This document shows, in pieces, positions 9,051 to 19,498 of a DNA stretch of 33,639 nt. Source of the stretch: Thermoguttaceae bacterium (GTDB lineage Bacteria > Planctomycetota > Planctomycetia > Pirellulales > Thermoguttaceae); the NCBI GenBank assembly GCA_017557195.1, contig JAFZAL010000126.1:1-33639 (forward strand), read 5' to 3'. The position numbers and the translations under genes were made by a program. The notes beneath the pieces are model-generated. The model saw nothing but the letters and a program-made list of their open reading frames with translations, ran no database searches and was not told the origin of the DNA. The stretch's first letter is position 1. The number at the start of each line of letters is the position of its first letter.

Positions 9051-9433
9051 CTGGCAACGTGCAATTCATGGCTGACGGCGCTTTGATTGTCGCGATGAAT
9101 GATTTCCGTCGGCTGGAATTCAAGCTGAAACGTTAACGGTCCGATAGAAAACGCGCTCTGATTGCTTAACTCTACAGGAACGTTTTCTGGAATGAACTGG
9201 CCATTGACGACAGTGCCGTTTCGAGATCCCAAATCAGTAAGAAAGATTTTTCCGTCCTGTAAATCCAAAAGACAATGATTGCGGCTTACGATTAAGCTGT
9301 CAACGCATAAATCAACTTCTCGACCGCGACCGATAAGACAGGGCAAAGGAATGGTAACGCTATCCGTTGTGGCGGCGCCGCGGATTACAATCAATCGAGC
9401 CATTGCTGGCGTTTTACGTTGGAATCTGTTCAT
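9047..9433 (-). CDS. FHA-domain protein
   Basis: This 128-residue protein is essentially a single forkhead-associated domain, which binds phosphothreonine peptides. The hallmark residues are present: G35-R36, S50-RNH-53, and LTDLGSRNGTVVNG (N72, G73). No other domain, signal peptide or membrane segment is seen. The ATG at 9433 (MNRFQRK) was chosen over an upstream in-frame codon at 9544 because a minus-strand -10 box lies at 9510-9515, which puts 9544 before the transcription start. A further ATG at 9403 (MARLIVIRG) is also possible. It probably docks onto a target of a Ser/Thr kinase; no kinase gene is in the window. Confidence 0.88.
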   Translation of the reverse strand: MNRFQRKTPAMARLIVIRGAATTDSVTIPLPCLIGRGREVDLCVDSLIVSRNHCLLDLQDGKIFLTDLGSRNGTVVNGQFIPENVPVELSNQSAFSIGPLTFQLEFQPTEIIHRDNQSAVSHELHVAS

Positions 9434-9509
9434 CTCAAAGGCAGGCAGGATTAAAGGCGGGGAAATCGAGGTGGGAAAAATCAAACAGCAGGTTAAAAGG
9501 ATTGTATCG

Positions 9510-9515
9510 ATTATA
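9510..9515 (-). promoter_or_regulatory. Putative -10 box of the FHA gene
   Basis: TATAAT reads on the minus strand, about 77 bp upstream of the chosen ATG at 9433. A matching -35 box is not clear. Confidence 0.4.
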
Positions 9516-9808
9516 TCAATTAGGAAAAATATTATTTTTCTCAATTAACATTAACGAATTGATTTGCTGTTTGCTTCTTTTCTGCTTCTATCAATATTAA
9601 TTGGCTAAATTCTACTAGATTTTTAAAAAATTACAAGCGCCCGTTCAAAAAATTTTTTCGGAATGGAAAAATAGCGTAATTGGGCTGCAAAAATAAAACG
9701 AATGTAAGGATAATAACGGTTTTTCTGATAATTACTTATATTCCGTCTTGTTTAGTTTTTTCAACTCAATTATGAAGTCCCCTCGCAATACTTCTTTTAA
9801 TATCCCTA

Positions 9809-9836
9809 TTTACAAAATTACAACTTTATATATAAT
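9809..9836 (+). promoter_or_regulatory. Promoter of the DUF2344-rng operon
   Basis: TTTACA (9809-9814) and TATAAT (9831-9836) are spaced by 16 bp. The leader from about 9843 to 9963 is some 120 nt and contains inverted repeats (AAGACG...CGTCTT; GGAAAGGCGATTTCC). The rest of 9545-9810 is AT-rich and shows no gene. Confidence 0.5.
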
Positions 9837-9963
9837 ATACTGTAATAAAAAGACGTATCCGTTCAGGACGGGGAAAGGCGATTTCCTTTTGTCGTCTTGA
9901 ACTTGACATAAATCACATTTTTCAAGCTGACGTCTGCACGGCGCAGGCGTCGGGACGAGGTCT

Positions 9964-10725
9964 ATGGGAAACAAAAAGAAGAAAAGCTGGCAGAACAACG
10001 ATTCCTCAGCGCCCGAGACTCGTCATCGAATTCGATTGAGATTTCAAAAAGACGGAGATTTGCGATTTCTGGGTCATCGCGATTTGATGAACTACATGCT
10101 GCGTCTGCTTAAAGTCGCCAAAGTTCAAGTTGCCATGAGTCAGGGATTTCATCCGAAGCCGAAAGTCAGTTTTCCCAGCGCGCTGCCGCTGGGCGTGGAC
10201 GGTCTGAACGAAATCATGGAATTGGAAACCGCGATTGAGTACAATCCGGTCGAATTGCAGGAGTCCTTAAATGCCTGTTCCGCAAGTGGGTTGCGGTTCC
10301 ACTCCGCTCAGACGATTCCCGAAACAGGACGGAAAAAAGCCCGCCCCGTTTCCTATACATGGCGATTCCCTATCCCGGCTGGCATGCGGTCGGACGTTCA
10401 GGGAAAAGTAACTCAAATTCAGTCTGGTCAGCTGACCTGCGAAAACAAAAACGTGCAGTCCGCCGTTTTGGACATGAGCGTTGTAACGCAGTTCAGCCCT
10501 TCAGAATCGGAGCAAGACGACGATTCCGAAGACGCCCCGCTGCTCAAAGAGGATTTCCTTCGCTTTACACTCAAGGCGGACGAAACTCAGGGCGCGGTTA
10601 CGTACAAAGACATCCTGAATTTAACCGGTTTGACGCCAGTTCCGGAAACGAGCGGTCCCGCCGCCGGTCTGACTCCTCTGCTTCGCGGAACAAGGGAAGA
10701 GATTACGTTGGAAAGTTGCGAGTAG
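9964..10725 (+). CDS. DUF2344 / radical-SAM-linked protein (TIGR03936 type)
   Basis: This 253-residue protein matches the TIGR03936/DUF2344 family: RHRIRLRFQKDGDLRFLGHR at residues 20-39, then LMNYMLRLLKVAKV, SQGFHPKPKVSFPSALPLGV and MELE. In many bacteria this domain follows, or is fused to, a B12-binding radical SAM protein and stands beside rne/rng. Here rng does follow, but no radical SAM gene lies directly upstream. The biochemical role is unknown. The N-terminus is lysine-rich (MGNKKKKSW). A weak GACGAGG stretch precedes the ATG. The last residues and the TAG stop are encoded by the heptamer array at 10714-10795. Confidence 0.88.
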   Translation: MGNKKKKSWQNNDSSAPETRHRIRLRFQKDGDLRFLGHRDLMNYMLRLLKVAKVQVAMSQGFHPKPKVSFPSALPLGVDGLNEIMELETAIEYNPVELQESLNACSASGLRFHSAQTIPETGRKKARPVSYTWRFPIPAGMRSDVQGKVTQIQSGQLTCENKNVQSAVLDMSVVTQFSPSESEQDDDSEDAPLLKEDFLRFTLKADETQGAVTYKDILNLTGLTPVPETSGPAAGLTPLLRGTREEITLESCE

Positions 10726-10795
10726 CGAGTTGCGAGTTGCGAGAAGGCGCGAAGCGCAAACTACTGCCTACTGCCTATTGCCTACTGCCTCCCCT
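10714..10795. repeat. Composite heptamer element D (AGTTGCG ... core ... CTACTGC)
   Basis: Four AGTTGCG/AGTAGCG units (10714-10741) overlap the end of the DUF2344 gene, and the second unit supplies its TAG stop. A core GGCGCGAAGCGC follows, then five units of CTACTGC type (10761-10795). The same arrangement is found at 14461-14552. Confidence 0.85.
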
Positions 10796-10895
10796 GCTCA
10801 TCTCACTGACGGTAAGGCGTCAGGTCTTTTGAAGCTTCGTTTCTTTCGGGTCGATCTTTTCGCCGACTATTCCCAATGAAAGGGGTTATATTATC

Positions 10896-12446
<1,551 letters not shown>

Positions 12447-12471
12447 GCGGCAATCGTATTGACAAACAATA

Positions 12472-12520
12472 AGGGAACGGCTTTTCATCTCAAAGGGGAA
12501 AAAAGCCGCTCCCTGTTTTT
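12472..12520 (+). terminator. Rho-independent terminator after rng
   Basis: A stem AGGGAACGGCTTTT pairs with AAAAGCCGCTCCCT (one mismatch) over a 15-nt loop and is followed by GTTTTTG. It lies 25 bp after the rng stop codon and just before the convergent Fic gene. Confidence 0.85.
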
Positions 12521-12538
12521 GTTACTTTTCAATCGAAA

Positions 12539-13735
12539 TTACGAATTGGGATCAATTGGCAGAATCCCAGCTTCGTCCATGGCTTGAAGCAGTCCACGCA
12601 AAAGGGGATTATTGTCGAATTGAATGTAATAAGCGCGATTGTTATCTTTTTCCTGAACAAGTATTTTTTTGTCCCGAAGCGACTTGATAGTTCTGGACGT
12701 CAATAACGTTGCATTTTTTGCTCCTAGTCTGGAAAAGACGTCTTTCACGTCTCCAGCGCGAAACGGCATTTGACACTGCGCCGCTTTCTCCAAAAGTAAA
12801 TATTCGTTGGAAGATAAAAAAGCGTTGTCTTTAGCTTTCCTGAACGTTGGAAGTAACAGCTTCGTTTTTACGAAGTTGTAATCTGTTAGACGATTAATGT
12901 TGTCCGTTTCCCTTTTTATTCCTGTCAGCATATACTCGCACCATTGGAGCATGCCTTTTTTATTGCCGGTTTTGAGCGACTCATCTGCTAAACCCAAATT
13001 ATTATAATACTCTTCGCGGGTCGAACAGAAAACCGCGGCGGGATTGACAATTCTCCCGGATTCAACAGCAAATCCGTATTTAACCAACATCGCGTAGGTT
13101 AACAACCGCGCCGTTCGTCCGTTACCATTGGTAAATGGGTGAATCCAGACAAATCGATGGTGCGCAATTGCCGTTTTAAGCAGTTCAAAACGATTCGGAA
13201 CCTGCTTGTTGATAAAGTCTAGCAGTTCTTCCATATAGTCGTTGACCTGAATGGCATCCGGCGGCTGATGAACTGATTTCAGAATCGCAACGTTTTCTTT
13301 GCGGTATTCGCCGGGGGTAACGTCGCCCTCTTCGTCCAACGGCAAACCGTCCATAATCATTTTGTGCAACTGACTGATGAACATGCGGTTGATTGGATAA
13401 TTCGCATTCTGTTCAATAAACTGCAGCGCATTTTCCAGATTACAAATCTCTCTGATTCCGTAAGGCTTGGGCTGTAAATCGTCAATTTTCGAATTGACGT
13501 ATTCCAGAACGGTTGTATGGTTTCCCTCAATTCGCGCCGTCGCAACGCTTTCAAGCATAAACAAAACAGTTTTAAACTGCTGAAATAGCGGCTTTGGAGT
13601 TGTTCCTTCCCAAGTTTCTTTTAAACGTAAATTGTCCAACTTAATAATTAATTCCGTTAAATAGGAATCGAAATCTGGCATAACTATCTCAATAGACGTT
13701 CGAGGCGATTCGTTAATAGAAGGATTATCGATCAT
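12539..13735 (-). CDS. Fic-family protein adenylyltransferase with N-terminal inhibitory motif
   Basis: Fic enzymes usually transfer AMP from ATP to a hydroxyl group of a target protein. The 398-residue protein has a Fic_N region followed by the core motif HPFTNGNGRTAR, with catalytic H199. An inhibitory helix motif of the (S/T)xxxE(G/N) type is present at residues 66-71 (TARIEG), so it looks like a self-inhibited class II Fic protein. The C-terminal 90 residues resemble a winged helix (ATLLTSRTIKSLRDKKILVQ), a common arrangement in this family. It has its own promoter and no adjacent antitoxin gene, as expected for self-inhibition. The target is unknown. Confidence 0.93.
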   Translation of the reverse strand: MIDNPSINESPRTSIEIVMPDFDSYLTELIIKLDNLRLKETWEGTTPKPLFQQFKTVLFMLESVATARIEGNHTTVLEYVNSKIDDLQPKPYGIREICNLENALQFIEQNANYPINRMFISQLHKMIMDGLPLDEEGDVTPGEYRKENVAILKSVHQPPDAIQVNDYMEELLDFINKQVPNRFELLKTAIAHHRFVWIHPFTNGNGRTARLLTYAMLVKYGFAVESGRIVNPAAVFCSTREEYYNNLGLADESLKTGNKKGMLQWCEYMLTGIKRETDNINRLTDYNFVKTKLLLPTFRKAKDNAFLSSNEYLLLEKAAQCQMPFRAGDVKDVFSRLGAKNATLLTSRTIKSLRDKKILVQEKDNNRAYYIQFDNNPLLRGLLQAMDEAGILPIDPNS

Positions 13736-13782
13736 AATTCAGTGAAGTGTTTATGGAACAAATATCATTTTACCTGTTTCAT

Positions 13783-13810
13783 ACTATAATCAAAAAAAAG
13801 TTTCTGTCAA
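13783..13810 (-). promoter_or_regulatory. Promoter of the Fic gene
   Basis: On the minus strand TTGACA (13805-13810) and TATAGT (13783-13788) are spaced by 16 bp. The leader is about 40 nt. The rest of 13811-13990 is very AT-rich with no gene visible. Confidence 0.65.
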
Positions 13811-13992
13811 CCTCAACATTTATCATTTCGAAAAAAAAGATTTATCATTGAGAATTTATAAATATTCTATTTATAAAGAGTTATAAGATTTCAAGAATTC
13901 AAATTATTTTCTGAGCGAAAATCCAACATTTATCATTAGCAGCGAGCGCAGACGTTAAAAAGACGTCAAACGCTCGGCGCCAATGGTCGTTT

Positions 13993-14457
13993 TTATTCTT
14001 CTTCGTTTTCTGTCAGCCCGGCGTTGGCGTCGAACTGGCGGAAGGGTTCCAGCCAGGAGTCGAGCATGTCGTCGATAATCGGGGCGACGTCGTCGAGTTC
14101 GTCGGAGTCGGTCTGCGAGTAAAGAAAGTAAATGGCAAACGGCGTCTTGAGCGTTTGCGCCCGGGCGACGCACGGGATGTCGAGGCAGTAGAAGTCAATT
14201 TCCCACGTGTCGAGAATAACGCCGGGGTTGATTTCCTCCTGCGTCTTTTCGATGTCGATGGACTTGTACTCCTCCCTTAGCGCTTCGGCAACTTCCTCAA
14301 GGAACTCCTGCCCGTCGGTATGGGCGGGAAACCGGCGAATCGTCCACGTTATTTCCGTCGGAGACGTAACGCTGACGCCGTCGTCGTACGATTCGATTGT
14401 CCAGTCGTCTGGATATTCAAATTTGAAACCGTTTTTGTCGTAAAGTTTGTTTGCCAT
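13993..14457 (-). CDS. Small acidic protein, DUF1795/PsbP-like fold suspected
   Basis: This 154-residue soluble protein has no signal peptide and is strongly acidic, ending in ENEEE. The opening YDKNGFKFEYPDDWTIES is like the start of PsbP/MOG1-type (DUF1795) domains, in which a short strand is followed by P-x-x-W. I do not recognise a closer family and assign no activity. It lies 98 bp downstream of surE on the same strand, separated by composite element E, so it may be the last gene of a DAHP synthase-surE-hypothetical transcript. No Shine-Dalgarno site: the sequence before its ATG is repeat DNA. Confidence 0.75.
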   Translation of the reverse strand: MANKLYDKNGFKFEYPDDWTIESYDDGVSVTSPTEITWTIRRFPAHTDGQEFLEEVAEALREEYKSIDIEKTQEEINPGVILDTWEIDFYCLDIPCVARAQTLKTPFAIYFLYSQTDSDELDDVAPIIDDMLDSWLEPFRQFDANAGLTENEEE

Positions 14458-14460
14458 GAT

Positions 14461-14552
14461 AGTTGCGAGTTGCGAGTAGCGAGTTGCGAGAAGACGCGAA
14501 GCGTAAACTATTGCCTACTGCCTATTGCCTACTGCCTATTGCCTACTGCCTT
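14461..14552. repeat. Composite heptamer element E
   Basis: AGTTGCG/AGTAGCG units (14461-14490), a core GACGCGAAGCGT, then six CTATTGC/CTACTGC units (to 14552). It fills almost the whole gap between the surE stop and the start of the acidic protein, leaving 3 bp on each side. It is nearly identical in plan to element D. Confidence 0.85.
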
Positions 14553-14555
14553 AAA

Positions 14556-15398
14556 TTACATTCTCTTTAAGTATACATCCGGATACTCTTTTTCCGGGTC
14601 GGGTTCAGCGGGCGGAACGTCGGTTGAAACCTTCAGCCCCCATTGCGCCATGGAATCCATATAACCGCGATCCGTCATGTTGTAGTCCAGCGGGGTGAGT
14701 ACGATCTTTCCCTCTTTGAGTTCTGTTATATCAGACCGGAATTCCGGCGGATCGTGCAGCCCGTTAGCGGCGCACCAGTAGTACGGCAGCCCAAAGGGAC
14801 TCTCGCCGCGAATGAGCTTTTCTCCATACAGGCGGTTGTCCATCGGCGCAAAGGCGATTTCCGGCTCAACGCCGTCTAGGTACGCCTGAATCGTTCGATT
14901 GGGCATGTTGAGGTTGTACAGGCGCGGCGAGCCGGTTTGACGTTCCAGCGTCTGACGAATAATCTGAGCGGCGATTCGAGCGGCGGCGGCGTACAAGTCT
15001 GGGGCGTCTTTTTGAATCGAAACGGCAAACGAGGTTGCGCCGAAAAATCGCCCTTCGATTGCGGCGGAACACGTCCCGCTGTAATGAACGTTGACGCCGG
15101 CGTTGAATCCGCTGTTGATTCCGCTGACAACGACGTCGGGGCGTTCGTCAAGCAAGGCTTCAAACCCCATTCGGACGCAGTCGGCGGGAGAGCCTTCTAT
15201 TCCCCAGCCCCAAAACTGACCGTTGACGGACACCTCACGATATTTTATCGGAGCGAGAAAGGTGATTGCATGCCCGACTCCGCTTTGTTCCATTAAAGGC
15301 GCGATGATAGCAAGGTCTCCCAGCGCAGCGAGTTCTTTTGCCATCGCCGCCAGACCGGGCGCGAGAATGCCGTCGTCGTTGGTAAGTAGTATTTTCAT
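14556..15398 (-). CDS. surE: 5'/3'-nucleotidase SurE
   Basis: SurE removes phosphate from nucleoside 5'- and 3'-monophosphates in a divalent-metal-dependent reaction in the cytoplasm. The 280-residue protein opens with the family signature MKILLTNDDGILAPGLAAM (metal ligands D8, D9) and has ERPDVVVSGINSGFNAGVNV and YSGTCSAAIEGRFFG, all diagnostic. It is slightly longer than the usual 250 or so because of a C-terminal tail rich in P and E. It sits between DAHP synthase and the small acidic protein on the same strand, with heptamer elements on both sides. Confidence 0.95.
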   Translation of the reverse strand: MKILLTNDDGILAPGLAAMAKELAALGDLAIIAPLMEQSGVGHAITFLAPIKYREVSVNGQFWGWGIEGSPADCVRMGFEALLDERPDVVVSGINSGFNAGVNVHYSGTCSAAIEGRFFGATSFAVSIQKDAPDLYAAAARIAAQIIRQTLERQTGSPRLYNLNMPNRTIQAYLDGVEPEIAFAPMDNRLYGEKLIRGESPFGLPYYWCAANGLHDPPEFRSDITELKEGKIVLTPLDYNMTDRGYMDSMAQWGLKVSTDVPPAEPDPEKEYPDVYLKRM

Positions 15399-15413
15399 GA
15401 TTGGTAATTATTT

Positions 15414-15647
<234 letters not shown>

Positions 15648-15652
<5 letters not shown>

Positions 15653-17000
15653 CCTTCGCATGCGATCTCGCCTGATTCATGTACTGAGCAATCTGGAGGC
15701 ACATTTCAATAGACTGTTCGTAGTTCAGGCGCGGGTCGACGTCGGTCTGGTAATCGTTTCCGAGTTCTTCTTCCGTCGGGCCGCAGCTGCCGCCGATGCA
15801 TTCTGTAACGTTTTCTCCGGTGAGTTCAAAGTGAACGCCGCCCAGGTGGGTGCCTTCGCAATGGTGAATGACAAACGCCAGGCGGAGTTCGCCCAGAATG
15901 TCTTCAAAGTAACGAGTTTTGACGCCAGCGTTGGTGGTAATCGTGTTGCCGTGCATCGGGTCGCACGTCCAGACGACTGACAGGTTCGCCGCCTTAACCG
16001 CCTCAATCAGCTGCGGGAGTTTGTCCTGAATCTTATTGGCGCCGAATCGATGAATCAGCACGACTTTGCCCGGCTCGTTTTCCGGATTGAGAATCTTGAT
16101 CAAATCGACAAGCTCGTTCGGTTCCATCGTCGGACCGACTTTCATGCCGACCGGGTTGGCGATGCCGCGGAAGAATTCAACGTGTCCGCCGTCGATGTTG
16201 CGCGTTCTGTCTCCGATCCAAGGCATGTGCGCTGTCAGGTCGTAGAACTGCGGACGGCGCGGAACGAGACGCGTTTGCGCCTGTTCGTAGTCCAGATGAA
16301 GCCCTTCGTGCGAGCAGTAGAACGTCGTGCGTTTCAAATCGCTAATGCGCCCGACGGTAATTTCCATAAAGCGAATCGCGTCGGAAATGGTGTTGATGAA
16401 CTTCTTGTAATCCTCGTTTTGCTGGGTCAGGTCGAGGAAATCGAGATCCCACAGTTCCGGATGGTACATGTCGGCAAACCCGCCGTCAACCAAGCCGCGA
16501 ATGAAGTTCATCGTCATGGCGGAATGCCAGTATCCGTCCAGCAGCAGTTTCGGATCGCAGCGTCGAGCTTCCGGCGAGAATTCCGGATGGTTAATCATGT
16601 TTCCGCGATAGGCGGGCAGCGTAACGCCATCGCGGGTTTCCCATTCTTTGGAACGGGGTTTGGCGTACTGACCGCAAAAACGTCCAACGCGGATAATCTT
16701 CTTCTGACAGCCGTAGGTGAGAATCAGACTCATTTTGAGCAGAATCTTCAGCTTGCTGGCGATTTGCGCGCTCGTACATCCGGCGAACGTCTCGGAGCAG
16801 TCGCCGCCCTGCAGAAGAAACGCTTTCCCTTCCGCCGCCATAGCCAGCTCTTTTTTGAGCGTTTCGACTTCCCACGACGTTACCAGCGGCGGCAAGCTTT
16901 TCAGCTTAACCAACACTTCGTCCAGTTCAGCCTGATCCTCGTAGGGGAATCCCTGTTTAATCTTTTTTGTTTTCCACGAATCCGGAGTCCAGTTTTTCAT
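15648..17000 (-). CDS. Class II 3-deoxy-7-phosphoheptulonate (DAHP) synthase
   Basis: This enzyme condenses phosphoenolpyruvate with erythrose 4-phosphate, the first step of the shikimate pathway, in the cytoplasm. The 450-residue protein is a full-length class II (plant/Mycobacterium type) enzyme: [74 protein letters not shown] and [20 protein letters not shown] are all typical. No regulatory chorismate-mutase domain is fused. A minus-strand promoter lies at 17071-17098. The stop codon sits inside heptamer element F. Confidence 0.95.
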
Positions 17001-17070
17001 AATATTGTATTTCCTAATTGGGGAAGGGGCGGGGGTCGAGACGGCAAAGCACCGTTCTCTATAGATATAT

Positions 17071-17098
17071 ATAATACATTATTTATTAGGATTTGCAA
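17071..17098 (-). promoter_or_regulatory. Promoter of the DAHP synthase gene
   Basis: On the minus strand TTGCAA (17093-17098) and TATTAT (17071-17076) are spaced by 16 bp, giving a leader of about 65 nt. Confidence 0.5.
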
Positions 17099-17169
17099 GG
17101 AGAGGCGAAAAGAATGCGGAATTCGGAATTCGACGAGAATTAAGAATATGCGCCTGTAATTCCCCCCTA

Positions 17170-17198
17170 TTGTCTAATTTTTTATTATTTGTTATAAT
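17170..17198 (+). promoter_or_regulatory. Promoter of the caspase-TIR-FGE gene
   Basis: TTGTCT (17170-17175) and a perfect TATAAT (17193-17198) are spaced by 17 bp. Transcription would start near 17205, about 50 nt upstream of the ATG at 17255. Confidence 0.6.
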
Positions 17199-17254
17199 AT
17201 AAATAATAACTGTAAACAATAGGGAATACATCCAATCCTCTGAGTATATATTAC

Positions 17255-19498
17255 ATGTCAGAAATATCCATGAAAAAACAGGCGTTGTTAATCGGTATTA
17301 ACCAGTATCAGATTTTGCCTGAACTGAAATATGCCCGACAGGACGCGGAAGCGGTTGAGCAGGCGCTTAAGCAGAACTACTGCTTTTCTGACGATGAGGT
17401 TATGCTTTTAACCGACGCCAGACCAGGATTGTTTAAGCCAACAAACAGTTTGATAATCTTGTCTCATCTTGAAAAGCTGGCGAATCAGGAGCTTGATCTG
17501 TTTATTTTCGGATTCTGGGGACATGGCGTTGTTCGGAATGGAAAGCGATATTTATGTCCTTTAGACGTCATGCCCAGTGCGGTTGAAAAACTCGGCGTTC
17601 CATTTGACGAACTGATGAACCATTTGTCGAAAATCCGGGCGAAAAACACCTGTCTGATTTTAGACTGTTGTCAAAAAGTTCACGATCGCGGCGAGGAAGA
17701 AGTTTTCACATCCGCCGATCAAACAGCATTCGAAAACGCCGCTCGAGACATTGTTCTGAGAAGAAAAGAAACCACGCCGGAATTCGTCTCTAACGTGGCG
17801 ATTCTCAATTCCTGCAAAGAAGGACAAGCTGCCTATGAATGGGATAACCGCAAACATGGCATCTTCACAGCGCATTTATTGGACGCCATGAACCGTCGGT
17901 TTGATAGCGTCGCTCAAATTGTGGGGTACGTTAGCCATAACGTCGAAAAGACCGCAATGGAATTGGGCAAAACTCAAACGCCGCTATGCCGGTTGGAAGG
18001 CGATATTCCGCTGCCGGTCGATACAAAATCAACGCCGCTTGTTACAGGAAACGTCTTTATTTCGTACCGCCATTGTAACGCAGACCTGGTGGCACCGGTC
18101 GAGGAAGAACTCAAAAAACGGGGAATTTCATATTTCATTGATCGGGTCGGGGTCAACTACGGTATGGAGTATTCCGAAGCGTTAACGCAGGCGCTCAAAG
18201 CCTCAAAAGTTTTGCTGTTTTTCTGGACGAAAGACGCTAAAGGTTCCACGGATTTGTTTCGAGAAGTCAAAATGGCTCTGGATCTCAAAAAGAGGGTTAT
18301 TCCATACAAGATAGGGGCTTTCAATGCTATTGAACATGACTCCTTGTATTATCAACTCTCTCCGTTGAGCCGCTATGAAGTCGCTGCGCAAACTCCGGAA
18401 ACAGTTATTGAAATCGTCAATCGGGTAGAACAGGCGTTATCTGGGAAATCTCATGTTACGCTCAATCTTCCTGAGAGTTCGGAAGATGCCGTTATTGAAA
18501 AAATTGTATTTGAGAAACGTCAACAAACTCCACTTGAAGTTCTGCCAAAACAACCGCAAGAGACTGTTATTCAAAAAAAGGATACAGAAAAAAGTCCAAT
18601 AACAGTAGATTTTATTCAACCGAAAAAACAGAATAATTCAAATTGGTCATTTTGGCTGTGTTGTGTTATTGCTGGAATTCTTGTATTACCACCTATAATA
18701 GGCTTTGTTTATTCATTGATTGAATCATCTGTTGAAAAATCAAAACAAAGACAACATGCGATGATTATTGCCAATGCTCAATATGAAATGCAACAGAAGA
18801 CGAGAATGTTAAGAATTGGAAGTATTGCTGGCGAACGCATTACAATAACGGTTAACGGCGCTGAATTTGCGTTTCGCTGGTGTCCAGCAGGAACATTCAC
18901 GATGGGGGCGCAGTATTATGAAAGTGGACGCGAAAAAGACGAAACGCCACATACGGTTACGTTAACCAAAGGTTTTTGGATGATGGAAACAGAAGTAACC
19001 AATAAGCAATGGGAAGCGCTAATGGAGTATAGCCATAGAAGTCCTAACGAAAGCGAATATCTTCCTATTGAAAGCGTTTCTTGGAAATACTGCAAAGATT
19101 TTTGTCTTAAGACAGGATTGAAGTTACCAACAGAAGCTCAATGGGAATATGCCTGTCGAGCTGGCAGTACAAATACGCGCATAAATAATTTGGATGAAAT
19201 AGCTTGGTATAAATCTAATAGTTATGACTGTACTCAACAAGTAGGAACTAAGAAACCCAATGCATGGGGATTATACGATATGCTCGGTAATGTTTGGGAA
19301 TGGTGCGCTGATTGGTACGAAGATTATCAACAGGATAATGTTATTGATCCAACAGGTCCATCGAGTGGTATCAGTCGTGTAAATCGGGGTGGTAGTTATA
19401 AATCTAGATCAGAGTTTTGTCGACCTGCAAATCGTAACAGGTATAGAGCTGAGGATAGTTATAATGACGTAGGTTTTCGTTGTGTGATAGTTCCATAA
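17255..19498 (+). CDS. Caspase-like protease + TIR + transmembrane + FGE/CLec-like domain protein
   Basis: This 747-residue protein combines four parts. Residues 6-250 are a C14 caspase-like domain (KKQALLIGINQY, FGFWGHGV with H90, LILDCCQ with C139 as likely nucleophile). Residues 266-385 are a TIR domain (NVFISYRHCNADLVAPVEEE, FIDRVGVNYGMEYSEAL), with E337 in LFREVKMAL a candidate NAD-cleaving glutamate. A single transmembrane segment spans about 464-488, with no signal peptide, so the N-terminal effectors should be cytosolic. Residues about 525-747 are an FGE-sulfatase/CLec-like domain (PAGTFTMGA, ETEVTNKQWEALM, LPTEAQWEYACRAGS, GLYDMLGNVWEWCADWYED, VGFRCV), predicted outside the membrane. 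The first FGE catalytic cysteine is replaced (GGSYKSRSEFC), so it probably binds a ligand. A sensor-effector in immunity or programmed death is inferred. From about 18475 the DNA is much more AT-rich. An internal ATG at 17270 (MKKQALLIG) is an alternative start. Confidence 0.9.
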   Translation: MSEISMKKQALLIGINQYQILPELKYARQDAEAVEQALKQNYCFSDDEVMLLTDARPGLFKPTNSLIILSHLEKLANQELDLFIFGFWGHGVVRNGKRYLCPLDVMPSAVEKLGVPFDELMNHLSKIRAKNTCLILDCCQKVHDRGEEEVFTSADQTAFENAARDIVLRRKETTPEFVSNVAILNSCKEGQAAYEWDNRKHGIFTAHLLDAMNRRFDSVAQIVGYVSHNVEKTAMELGKTQTPLCRLEGDIPLPVDTKSTPLVTGNVFISYRHCNADLVAPVEEELKKRGISYFIDRVGVNYGMEYSEALTQALKASKVLLFFWTKDAKGSTDLFREVKMALDLKKRVIPYKIGAFNAIEHDSLYYQLSPLSRYEVAAQTPETVIEIVNRVEQALSGKSHVTLNLPESSEDAVIEKIVFEKRQQTPLEVLPKQPQETVIQKKDTEKSPITVDFIQPKKQNNSNWSFWLCCVIAGILVLPPIIGFVYSLIESSVEKSKQRQHAMIIANAQYEMQQKTRMLRIGSIAGERITITVNGAEFAFRWCPAGTFTMGAQYYESGREKDETPHTVTLTKGFWMMETEVTNKQWEALMEYSHRSPNESEYLPIESVSWKYCKDFCLKTGLKLPTEAQWEYACRAGSTNTRINNLDEIAWYKSNSYDCTQQVGTKKPNAWGLYDMLGNVWEWCADWYEDYQQDNVIDPTGPSSGISRVNRGGSYKSRSEFCRPANRNRYRAEDSYNDVGFRCVIVP

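Noticed and set aside
19384..19498. Confident call of a DGR variable region
   Set aside because: No template copy or reverse transcriptase in the window, and several codons in the would-be variable part (AAA, TCT, AGA, TCA) do not fit the usual NNY pattern derived from AAC/AAT. Kept only as a possibility.
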